DNA of 64,000 bases, taken from positions 1 through 64,000 of the forward strand of contig NZ_JACSDI010000002.1 in NCBI RefSeq assembly GCF_022410515.1, written 5' to 3'. The notes below the pieces were generated by a model. That model saw only the letters and a list, made by a program, of their open reading frames with translations. It had not been told where the DNA came from and did no database searches. Both the position numbers and the translations under genes were made by a program. This stretch comes from Shewanella cutis. GTDB taxonomy: Bacteria > Pseudomonadota > Gammaproteobacteria > Enterobacterales > Shewanellaceae. Each line of letters starts with the position of its first letter. Positions within the stretch are counted from its first letter, which is position 1. Shown piece after piece: positions 32,837 to 40,750 of the stretch.

Positions 32837-33934
32837 CTAAGCTTGATAAGTTGGGTAGTCAGTTAATCCCTTTTCACCACCACCAAACAGCGTTGTTGGC
32901 TCATGCTCAGCCAAGGGATAGCCGTGTCGTAGCCGCTCGGGTAAATCCGGATTGGCAATAAAAGGTCGTCCAAAACCAATCATATCAGCCAGACCATCGT
33001 TGATAGCCTGCTCCGCTTTTTCCGCATTATAACGACCCGCATAAATCAAAACGCCTTGGTACGCCTCTCGTAAGGCACGTTTAAAAGAGACTGGCGTATC
33101 AGGCGCATCATCCCAATCCACTTCAGCAATATGCAGATAAACAATGCGATGCTTGTTAAGTAACGCAGCGGCAGTGGTATAGGTCAAAATCGGGTTCGCA
33201 TCCACTGTACCATTGAGGGTCGTAAGGGGCGCTAAGCGCACACCTACACGCTCAGCACCGATGGCATCGACCAATGCCGCAACCACTTCGTCTAGAAAAC
33301 GTAGGCGATTTTCAAGACTACCGCCGTACTCATCGCTGCGGTTGTTGGCTTCTGAATCAATAAATTGGTTGATCAAATAGCCATTAGCGGCATGGAGTTC
33401 AATACCATCAAAGCCAGCCGCCATGGCATTGAGCGCCGCTTGACGATAATCGGCGATCACTTGCGCAATATCTGCCTTTGTCATGGCCCGAGGCACAACT
33501 ACATCAACAAAACCGGGGTCATCACTGCCGTTGTCGACAAACACTTTTACGTTTTCCGCTTTTAATGCGGATGAAGAAATCGGTTGTTGACCATCAATAT
33601 TGTCAGGATGAGTCACTCGGCCCACATGCCATAACTGAGCGAAAATCGCTCCGCCTTTAGCATGTACGGCTTCAGTGACAATACGCCAGCCCGCAATCTG
33701 TTCGGGCGTATAAATCCCAGGAGTCCAAGCATAGCCTTTTGCAGTTGGAGAAATCTGTGTGCCTTCAGAGATAATAAGTCCTGCACTCGCGCGCTGGGCA
33801 TAATAGGTTGCCATCATATGATTGGCCACATCGCCAGGCTGACTGGCTCTAGAGCGAGTCATTGGCGGCATAACGATGCGGTTTTTGAGTGTTAATGCAC
33901 CCAAGCTGATCAGTTGAAACAGTGATTGCGTCAT
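32837..33934 (-). CDS. Old Yellow Enzyme family alkene reductase (His/Asn type)
   Basis: The 365-residue paralogue of the downstream enzyme has NRIVMPPMTRSRA, FAQLWHVGRVTH and LHAANGYLINQF, with the His/Asn substrate-binding pair found in yeast OYE1, followed by SDEYGGS. It is the first gene of the reductase pair and carries the shared CAAGAGACATTTAGCGC element 45-61 bases before its ATG. A LysR gene lies just upstream on the same strand and may control it. Confidence 0.94.
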   Translation of the reverse strand: MTQSLFQLISLGALTLKNRIVMPPMTRSRASQPGDVANHMMATYYAQRASAGLIISEGTQISPTAKGYAWTPGIYTPEQIAGWRIVTEAVHAKGGAIFAQLWHVGRVTHPDNIDGQQPISSSALKAENVKVFVDNGSDDPGFVDVVVPRAMTKADIAQVIADYRQAALNAMAAGFDGIELHAANGYLINQFIDSEANNRSDEYGGSLENRLRFLDEVVAALVDAIGAERVGVRLAPLTTLNGTVDANPILTYTTAAALLNKHRIVYLHIAEVDWDDAPDTPVSFKRALREAYQGVLIYAGRYNAEKAEQAINDGLADMIGFGRPFIANPDLPERLRHGYPLAEHEPTTLFGGGEKGLTDYPTYQA

Positions 33935-33978
33935 AATATAACCCTCTCATTTCGTTGCAGGCATACTAGCAAACTCCA

Positions 33979-33995
33979 CAAGAGACATTTAGCGC
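33979..33995 (-). promoter_or_regulatory. Element shared by two reductase promoters (copy 2)
   Basis: CAAGAGACATTTAGCGC (plus-strand reading) is nearly identical to the sequence at 31696-31713 upstream of the MDR gene. It lies in the 139-base gap between the LysR gene and the first reductase gene. Confidence 0.5.
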
Positions 33996-34073
33996 AATAA
34001 AGACAAATGATTTTTGTTATAAATGCAAAAGTGTCCACGGCCAAGCCAGTAGGATGGATATCGTTATGAAGCC

Positions 34074-34955
34074 TTACAGGGCTAGCTTTGGCTGAATAAA
34101 ATCAATAAAGGCAGAGATACGCTTCGCGACGGTAGAAGATTTATAGTACACCGCATTGATCTGCTCTCGGCCGCTATTGGTGATTTTTTCACTCTCCAAT
34201 AAGGGGATTAAACGCCCTTCCGCGATATCCTTTTTCACCATAAATCCCGATAGGCAGGCAATACCATTACCCATTAATGCAAGCTGCCTTAACGTTTCAC
34301 CGTTACTCGAGGTTAATGTAGGCGTAAGCCGAGTAAATCCTTTCAGTGGCCAATCATTGAGGGTTTTAGGAGTAGAAAATCCCAGCGAATCGTGGTGAAT
34401 TAAATCGCTGCTTTTATTGGGAAAACCGCGCCTAGCGAGGTAATCTGGTGAGGCCACAATGTAAAGCAAACTTTTCCCAAGCGGCCTAGCATGCAAAGTC
34501 GAATCCGTTAGGTTGCCAATGCGGATCGCGAGATCGGTTTTCTTTTCCAGTAAATCCACAAAACCTTCGTTGGAGGTCAGTTCCAATTCAATATCGGGAT
34601 AGGTTTGCTTAAACGGCTGGATAAGCGGCACTAATTGATGAAACACAAAGGGACTTGCGGCATCGACGCGCAAACGGCCTCTTGGTAGCTCTCCACGAGT
34701 GATGATCTCCTCTTCAGCTTGCTGGATCTGTAATAAGCCAAGCCGGATGGTTTCAACAAATTGGCGGCCTTCCTCGGTTAATTCGAGCCGGCGAGTCGTG
34801 CGATTTAAAATTGAAACGCCAACTTGGCTTTCAACTTTGCTCACCGCTCGAGACACGCGGGCAACTTGAATATCTAACAGCTCAGCTGCCGCAGAAAAAC
34901 CCCCACTGTCGACGACAGCAAGCAGTATTTCTAAATCATCGGACCGAGTTTTCAT
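34074..34955 (-). CDS. LysR-family regulator, probably of the neighbouring reductases
   Basis: The 293-residue protein begins MKTRSDDLEILLAVVDSGGF. A winged helix-turn-helix (FSAAAELLDIQVARVSRAVSKVESQVG, about residues 19-43) is followed by NRTTRRLELTEEG and an effector domain. The ATG at 34955 has GGAAAG upstream; 17 residues from an earlier ATG look non-coding. It lies directly upstream of two Old Yellow Enzyme genes and an MDR gene, in the same orientation. LysR proteins beside OYE genes commonly control them, but this is inference. Confidence 0.9.
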   Translation of the reverse strand: MKTRSDDLEILLAVVDSGGFSAAAELLDIQVARVSRAVSKVESQVGVSILNRTTRRLELTEEGRQFVETIRLGLLQIQQAEEEIITRGELPRGRLRVDAASPFVFHQLVPLIQPFKQTYPDIELELTSNEGFVDLLEKKTDLAIRIGNLTDSTLHARPLGKSLLYIVASPDYLARRGFPNKSSDLIHHDSLGFSTPKTLNDWPLKGFTRLTPTLTSSNGETLRQLALMGNGIACLSGFMVKKDIAEGRLIPLLESEKITNSGREQINAVYYKSSTVAKRISAFIDFIQPKLAL

Positions 34956-35324
34956 TTTCTTTCCCGCGCCAACACCCGCAATTATTGCATTTATAGCAAA
35001 TATCATCGGTGTAAACAGTTAATTTTTACACATTATAGGTTACGAAGCATTCGCCTTGCCTAAAGCGCGTTGAACTCCCCTTGCATAAATAGAGATTTAA
35101 TAGGATTGATATTAATTGCCTCTATGTTAGGGCGTGTTTTCTCGATAGCTTCAAATTATCGGGCTTAGTGACAACACAAAAAGCGGCAAGCGTACTGATG
35201 ATTGTGCTTGCCGATGATATTATCGCTCTTGCAAGGGGGGTAGACTAAGCAGTTGATTTTTTTTAAAAGAGTGTTTTAAATCAATTAATAACAGTGCGCT
35301 ATTTGATTCTTTAGCAAACGATAG
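34956..35324. other. 369-base gap between the LysR and YciI genes
   Basis: No gene is seen. AGGGCGTGTT at 35129-35138 repeats the first ten bases of the element at 13186. A hairpin CGGCAAGC/GCTTGCCG (35184-35213, 14-base loop) stands alone without a T-run. CTTTAGC/GCTAAAG (35309-35330) forms a stem over the stop codon of the YciI gene. Confidence 0.5.
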
Positions 35325-35618
35325 CTAAAGCACCTCAATGAGTTGTTCTAATCCTGGGGCGGCTTTGGTAGGTACAAATTCCACCACGTCAAACTCAGCC
35401 ACGTCTTCAATGTAGAAGGGATCTTGCTGCAAAATAGCCTCTAACACCGAACGCGACTCCGCCTTAGCGAAGATCACGCCGCCCGTGCGTGGCACCTTCC
35501 GGCCTGAGGCAATAAAAACGCCCTTGGCGTAATACGCATCAAGATAAGCAATATGCGCCGCCAAATGCAGCTCAACATCAGCAAGTGGCTTTTTGTAGGT
35601 TAAGCTAATAACAAACAT
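35325..35618 (-). CDS. YciI-family protein
   Basis: The 97-residue protein has the ferredoxin-like YciI pattern: MFVISLTYKKPLADVELHLAAHIAYLD, then ASGRKVPRTGGVIFAKAES and a closing DPFYIEDVAEFDVVEFVP. The conserved His (AAHIAYLD) and Asp of the family are present. Members are small dimeric proteins, sometimes enzymes related to muconolactone isomerase; the role here is unknown. It is separate from the genes on both sides. Confidence 0.88.
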   Translation of the reverse strand: MFVISLTYKKPLADVELHLAAHIAYLDAYYAKGVFIASGRKVPRTGGVIFAKAESRSVLEAILQQDPFYIEDVAEFDVVEFVPTKAAPGLEQLIEVL

Positions 35619-35853
35619 AGATATCCTTTATATTCAAAAACATAATAAATTTACACAGGTGCTAATGAAAGACCACAGGAGAGCATCTGCTGACATACTG
35701 TTCCATTATTTTTGCAGTATCAATAGCATACGTCTATTGCTTACTGCTGCTGAGACTTTTGCCATTGATTTTACCCACAAGCCCCCACAGGAGTGTAAAA
35801 TCGGCCGCTATTAGGTTACACAGCTGTTTAACTTGAGTTATCAATGGATGATG

Positions 35854-35900
35854 AATACGTATGTAAGCGGTTGTGTGCCAATTAGCGCTGCGGCTACTAT
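35854..35900 (+). promoter_or_regulatory. Operator-overlapped promoter of the sugar transporter gene
   Basis: TGAATACGTATG (35852-35863) is followed by GTAAGCGGTTGTG, which runs into TTGTGT (35871-35876, the -35). TACTAT (35895-35900, the -10) follows at 18 bases. ATACGTAT to -10 is 40 bases, exactly as at the GH97 gene. A regulator bound here would cover the -35. Confidence 0.6.
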
Positions 35901-35902
35901 AA

Positions 35903-36094
35903 ATTCGCTAGTTCCACCCTCTGCTTGTGGGGTTGAACACTGTGAGGTCGTTTCTGGTAGCAGCCTGTGAGGATAGCTGTCAGACTTAGGTTCTTTTCTA
36001 CTCATTAGCTTTTACATCAGCTTCTAGCTTAACAGTATGAATTGAATTTATTGGCGAATATGCTTCTGAGGGAGAGGTGTATTCGCCATTTTTT
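35903..36094 (+). ncRNA. Candidate structured leader or small RNA upstream of the transporter
   Basis: The segment from the likely transcription start to a Rho-independent terminator is about 190 bases. It opens with a hairpin GTTCCACCC/GGGTTGAAC (35911-35938) having a single mismatch and ends at the stem of 36053-36087 with six T. It matches no riboswitch class I recognise. It could be a premature-termination leader of the transporter mRNA or a separate small RNA. Confidence 0.35.
36053..36094 (+). terminator. Terminator inside the transporter leader
   Basis: GGCGAATA (36053-36060) pairs with TATTCGCC (36080-36087) over a 19-base loop and is followed by ATTTTTT. It is oriented with the transporter gene and lies 147 bases before the ATG, where a terminator would stop the leader transcript. 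Confidence 0.65.
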
Positions 36095-36241
36095 CAGCCT
36101 CGCAGGACGTCTGTTTCTCGACCGCAGGGAACTAGCACAATAATGCGTAAACTGAGCAAAAAGCCATTGATTAGGCTTTCAAATTATAACGATAAATGAC
36201 TCAAGGCAGCCCTTTGCTGCCCGCTACTGAAGGGAAGTTGC

Positions 36242-37837
36242 ATGTCTGCGGATCAACAAACGATTACCCCATTAGAGAATGTTTCGTCCAATATGGCGCA
36301 ATGCGCCGTGCATAAGGTGCAACCCGAGCTGAATTTCTGGCAAATCTTCAATATGTGCTTTGGCTTTTTGGGGATCCAGTTCGGCTTTGCCCTGCAAAAT
36401 GCCAACGTCAGTCGCATTTTCCAAACCCTTGGCGCTTCCATTGATGAAATTCCGATCCTGTGGATTGCCGCACCGTTAACGGGTCTGCTAGTTCAACCTA
36501 TTATTGGTTATCTCAGTGATAACACTTGGGGGCGCCTTGGTCGCCGCCGGCCTTATTTTTTAATCGGCGCCATTTGTACAACTCTCGCGATTTTTGTGAT
36601 GCCGCATTCCCCTACGCTGTGGATTGCGGCGGGCATGCTGTGGATTATGGATGCCTCAATCAATATCGCCATGGAACCCTTCCGTGCCTTTGTGGGGGAT
36701 AATTTGCCTCCTAAACAGCGCACCCAAGGCTATGCCATGCAAAGCTTTTTTATCGGCATTGGCGCGGTTGTGGCCTCGGCCCTGCCCTATGTTCTCAGCA
36801 ACTTTTTTCATGTTGCCAATACGGCGCCCGCAGGGGAAATTGCCGATTCGGTGCGTTATGCCTTTTATTTTGGCGGTACAGTGCTATTTATTGCAGTGAC
36901 TTGGACAGTGATTTCAACCAAGGAGTACTCTCCCGAGGAGCTTGCGGCTTTCCATGCTAAAACCAAGACCGATGTGGAAGAACAATGCAAACGCAGCCGC
37001 ACACACAAGGATTATCAATTTGCCGCTATCGTTTGGATGGTCGTAGGCGCACTACTGACTCTTGCGGTGTGGACGCAGGATTTAGATAAACAGTTGTATA
37101 TTTTAAGCATAGGGATTTTTGCCTTTGGCCCATTACAGCTCTATTGCGCGCTTCGTTTAAGCCAATCCCAACCGCGCCAGCGCACACAACTGGGTATAGT
37201 GTTTAACGTGGTCGACGATTTATTCCATATGCCTAAGGCCATGCATCAGTTAGCGATAGTGCAATTCTTCTCTTGGTTCGCGCTATTTGCCATGTGGATT
37301 TACACCACCTCGGCGGTGACCTCCTACCATTTTGGCAGCAGCGATGTGTTGTCTAAGGCCTATAACGATGGCGCCGATTGGGTGGGTGTACTGTTCGCCT
37401 CCTACAATGGATTTTCGGCCATTGCAGCCCTATTTATCCCACTGCTTGCTAAACGTATCGGCATCAAACTGACCCACACCTTTAATATGTTCTGCGGTGG
37501 TTTTGGCTTGATCAGTTTCTATTTTATCAAAGATCCCAACCTGTTATGGCTGCCTATGATTGGCGTGGGTATCGCCTGGGCCTCGATTCTCTCGATTCCT
37601 TACGCCATGTTATCGGGCACCTTGCCACCGAAAAAAATGGGCGTGTATATGGGGATCTTTAACTTCTTTATCGTGATCCCACAGCTACTCGCGGCCAGTG
37701 TTTTAGGCGTAATTCTTAATGGATTATTTGATGATCAGCCCATCTACGCCCTGATCACTGGCGGCATCCTGATGCTCTGCGCCGGGATTGCCGTGCTCTT
37801 TGTTGAGCAACCTAATACTCAGCACACTCAAGCGTAA
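36242..37837 (+). CDS. MFS sugar transporter, probably maltose/glucoside
   Basis: The 531-residue protein has about twelve membrane segments and the sucrose/maltose-type MFS signature in the first loop (GYLSDNTWGRLGRRRPYFLIGA). A cytoplasmic insert lies at about residues 225-260. It is followed 131 bases later by a GH15 glucoamylase-like lipoprotein gene and shares its promoter module with the GH97 alpha-glucosidase gene. The neighbours therefore suggest maltose or short malto-oligosaccharides as substrate. It is similar to transporters named MalT in Shewanella; I leave the symbol empty because substrate is inferred. Confidence 0.9.
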   Translation: MSADQQTITPLENVSSNMAQCAVHKVQPELNFWQIFNMCFGFLGIQFGFALQNANVSRIFQTLGASIDEIPILWIAAPLTGLLVQPIIGYLSDNTWGRLGRRRPYFLIGAICTTLAIFVMPHSPTLWIAAGMLWIMDASINIAMEPFRAFVGDNLPPKQRTQGYAMQSFFIGIGAVVASALPYVLSNFFHVANTAPAGEIADSVRYAFYFGGTVLFIAVTWTVISTKEYSPEELAAFHAKTKTDVEEQCKRSRTHKDYQFAAIVWMVVGALLTLAVWTQDLDKQLYILSIGIFAFGPLQLYCALRLSQSQPRQRTQLGIVFNVVDDLFHMPKAMHQLAIVQFFSWFALFAMWIYTTSAVTSYHFGSSDVLSKAYNDGADWVGVLFASYNGFSAIAALFIPLLAKRIGIKLTHTFNMFCGGFGLISFYFIKDPNLLWLPMIGVGIAWASILSIPYAMLSGTLPPKKMGVYMGIFNFFIVIPQLLAASVLGVILNGLFDDQPIYALITGGILMLCAGIAVLFVEQPNTQHTQA

Positions 37838-37895
37838 ATCGCAGATCCTACAACTCGGCAAATATACCGTTTAGGCGTTTGGACAACTAAACGCC

Positions 37896-37904
37896 AATAC
37901 GTAT
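37896..37904. promoter_or_regulatory. Third AATACGTAT site, upstream of GH15
   Basis: AATACGTAT lies 65 bases before the GH15 start and repeats the core of the sites at 27179 and 35854. The flanking half-sites and promoter spacing are not conserved here, and it directly follows a GGCGTTT/AAACGCC hairpin (37874-37895), so it may be fortuitous. Confidence 0.3.
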
Positions 37905-37968
37905 AGCCACTTAGCTTACAACAAGAATAAATCGCAATAAGCACCATCTATTGATTGGGGAGATTTTG

Positions 37969-40482
37969 ATGAATATGGAATCAACAACAGTTAGCCGCTT
38001 TTCAGACCGCCGCAACTTAAGCCGTAAGCCGATTGCGCTTGCAATCGCCGCAAGTCTTATCGGCGTTGCCAGTTTAACGGGCTGTTCACCCTCGGCCCCC
38101 AATGCAGACGCATCAACACCGATCGTCACCAAATCCACAGACGCAAATGCACAAATTGCCCCCGGCGCCCCCGGCAAAACACCAACTTGGGCGTTCTCCG
38201 GCAAAACCGGGATTGGCACCTCATACGAGCCTTATACTCAAGAGCAATACCAAGATAGTGCGCAAAATCCCATTAGCCGAGTGTGGTTCTCCATCGCGCA
38301 GGGGATTTTAACCGAGACCATGTATGGCCTAATTCACAATGCTCAGCTCAAAGAGTTGCAATTTGTGATCACCGGAAATGGCTTTGTCGATACCGAGAAA
38401 GACAACACGATCAGCAGTATTGAATATTTAGATACCGATGCTAATGGCCGACCGCAATCCTTGGCTTATAAGATAATCAATCGTGATGTTGAAGGTAAGT
38501 ATCAGATAGAAAAACACATTTTTACCGATCCCGACCGCGATACGCTGATGATGCGGGTGACGTTTACCGCCTTTGAAGCGGGCATCACACCGCATTTATA
38601 CGTTAATCCCCATATTGATAATGCGGGGGCGAATGATATTGGCAGAATCGATCATCAAGCCCTTATCGCTCGCACCGCTGATCCCCACAGCAGCGTGATG
38701 ACGGTTAAATCGGATATCGATTTTGCGCAGGCGACCACGGGCTTTGAGGGTATCTCCGATGGACTTGCCGATTTAGCCGACAACGGCACACTGGATACCT
38801 TGTATAGCGCCACAAGTGCCGCCGATAATCGTACTCAAGGCAATATCGCTTTTACTGCAAGTTATCCAGAAGTAACACCAAATCAACCGCTTAATATTAA
38901 TTTAGCGATTGGATTTGGCCAGGATGAAGCCAGCAGTTTAGCCAATGCCAACGCCAGCTTAACAGCGGGGTATGATGCGGTGCTGAGCCAATACAACGCC
39001 GGTTGGCGCAGTTATTTACAATCGCTACCCGCGATGCCTGCGATGGCGCAAAGCACCACAGATAATGGCAAACTGCTGTATACCAGTGCCATGGTACTCA
39101 AAGCGCAGGAAGATAAAACCTACGCGGGCGCCCTTATCGCATCGCTTTCTAATCCTTGGGGCGATACCGTCCCTGCAGTCACCCCCAGCACAGGCTACAA
39201 GGCCGTTTGGCCACGTGACTTTTACCAGTGCGCCATGGCATTTCTCGCCATGGGCGATACCCAAACGCCTAAGGTCGCCTTTGAGTACCTTAAAAAGGTG
39301 CAAGTGAGCAATAAAACCCCAGGCTTTAGCGGCACACCCGGTTGGTTTTTACAAAAGACCCATGTTGACGGCCAAATTGAATGGGTGGGCGTACAGCTTG
39401 ACCAAACGGCGATGCCGATCATGCTCGGCTGGAAACTCTGGCAAGCAGGCGTGCTAAGCCAAGCGGAATTGAGCCATTGGTATCAAGAGATGCTAAAAGC
39501 CGCGGCGGACTTTTTAGTCAGCGGCGGCGAGGTGAATCTCGACTGGAACCACACCCAAATTACGCCACCGAAAACCCAGCAAGAACGCTGGGAAGAACAA
39601 GCGGGTTACTCCCCCTCCACTACCGCTGCAGTGATCGCAGGCTTAGTGGCCGCAAGTGATATTGCCAAGGCAGTAAACGACAGCGATGCCAGTCAACGTT
39701 ATCTCGCAAACGCCAAAACGCTTAATCAACAACTTGAAAAACACTTAGTGACGACCCAAGGTTTGCTCACGGATAGCCAAGGTATTAATGCGCCTTATTA
39801 TCTACGCTTAAGTCCCAACGGTGAGCCAAACACCGCCGAGAAACTCGCCGCTAATAATGGCCGTGCGGGATTAGATCAACGCCAGATCCTCGATGCAGGC
39901 TTTTTAGAATTGGTGCGCTATGGCGTGCGTGGCGCCACCGATAAGCTGATTAATCAAAGTCTTGCGCTAGTGGATAACACTAAGCTAGAAGACAATTTCC
40001 GCCTCAAATATAGCTTTACCGCAAAAGACGGCAGCAGTGTTCCGGGCTTTAGACGTTACGGTAATGATGGCTACGGTGAAGATACTGTCACGGGGGCGAA
40101 CTACGCCGAATCGGGCAGTAATAGCGACAACCAACGCGGCCGCGTATGGCCCTTCTTCACTGGCGAACGAGGCCATTTTGAGTTGGCGTTAGCAAGGGCA
40201 AAGGGAGAATTGACTGGCACGAAAGGACTGCAAACCAAGCAGCAACTTATCAATACCTATGTACAAGGGATGGAAACCTTCGCCAACGCGGGTCTAATGC
40301 TCCCCGAGCAAGCATGGGATGGTGTAGGTAACGCCACACGTTATCAATATCAACTCGGCCAAGGCACTAACTCCGCCACCCCGCTCGCCTGGACCCACGC
40401 TGAATATATCAAGCTGGTGCGTTCAATGAGCGATGGTCGAGTATGGGATAACTACCCTATCGTCCCAGAGGCATTGAAATAG
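37969..40482 (+). CDS. GH15 glucoamylase-like lipoprotein (glucan 1,4-alpha-glucosidase)
   Basis: The 837-residue protein starts at 37969 with GGGGAG upstream. Its signal ends with a lipobox SLTGC (Cys39), so it is probably anchored in the outer membrane. An N-terminal beta-domain (about 60-350) precedes an (alpha/alpha)6 barrel with WPRDFYQCAMAFLAMGD, EWVGVQLDQTA, WEEQAGYSPST and LPEQAWDG. Those are the GH15 substrate and catalytic acid/base regions. It should cut glucose from alpha-1,4-glucan ends. It follows the transporter gene and probably shares its transcript. Confidence 0.93.
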   Translation: MNMESTTVSRFSDRRNLSRKPIALAIAASLIGVASLTGCSPSAPNADASTPIVTKSTDANAQIAPGAPGKTPTWAFSGKTGIGTSYEPYTQEQYQDSAQNPISRVWFSIAQGILTETMYGLIHNAQLKELQFVITGNGFVDTEKDNTISSIEYLDTDANGRPQSLAYKIINRDVEGKYQIEKHIFTDPDRDTLMMRVTFTAFEAGITPHLYVNPHIDNAGANDIGRIDHQALIARTADPHSSVMTVKSDIDFAQATTGFEGISDGLADLADNGTLDTLYSATSAADNRTQGNIAFTASYPEVTPNQPLNINLAIGFGQDEASSLANANASLTAGYDAVLSQYNAGWRSYLQSLPAMPAMAQSTTDNGKLLYTSAMVLKAQEDKTYAGALIASLSNPWGDTVPAVTPSTGYKAVWPRDFYQCAMAFLAMGDTQTPKVAFEYLKKVQVSNKTPGFSGTPGWFLQKTHVDGQIEWVGVQLDQTAMPIMLGWKLWQAGVLSQAELSHWYQEMLKAAADFLVSGGEVNLDWNHTQITPPKTQQERWEEQAGYSPSTTAAVIAGLVAASDIAKAVNDSDASQRYLANAKTLNQQLEKHLVTTQGLLTDSQGINAPYYLRLSPNGEPNTAEKLAANNGRAGLDQRQILDAGFLELVRYGVRGATDKLINQSLALVDNTKLEDNFRLKYSFTAKDGSSVPGFRRYGNDGYGEDTVTGANYAESGSNSDNQRGRVWPFFTGERGHFELALARAKGELTGTKGLQTKQQLINTYVQGMETFANAGLMLPEQAWDGVGNATRYQYQLGQGTNSATPLAWTHAEYIKLVRSMSDGRVWDNYPIVPEALK

Positions 40483-40504
40483 TTTTTAATGCTGATTCGA
40501 GTCA

Positions 40505-40541
40505 ATAAAGTCCGTACAAGATTGCTTTGTGCGGGCTTTAT
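40505..40541 (+). terminator. Terminator-like hairpin after GH15
   Basis: ATAAAGTCCGTACAA pairs with TTGTGCGGGCTTTAT over all 15 positions (two G-T pairs) around a seven-base loop. It lies 23 bases after the stop. There is no T-run beyond the stem's own TTTAT, so efficiency is uncertain. Confidence 0.6.
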
Positions 40542-40750
40542 GATGAAAAGCAGTAGTATTCATTCAGAACCGACTTAATTCCTTCAATTCGCCCCACATC
40601 ATCCATTTGTGTACTGTAAACGCATTCTCTGATTTTTACGTGAATACTTGTTTTTATTGCAGTTGCTTTAATAAAAAATTGACTTACAGAAGTCGGTTTA
40701 AATGTTAATATGTTTACAATTTTGTTAATTTGTCAATAAATGGAGTTTTG

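Larger units (their letters stand above)
35619..36241. other. 623-base gap holding the sugar transporter promoter and leader
   Basis: No protein gene is seen. The first 230 bases precede a promoter module at 35854-35900 shared with the GH97 gene. A transcript from it would have a leader of about 335 bases with a 5' hairpin (35911-35938) and an internal terminator (36053-36094). The last 147 bases before the ATG show no further strong structure apart from GAAGGGAAG, the ribosome-binding site. Confidence 0.6.
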
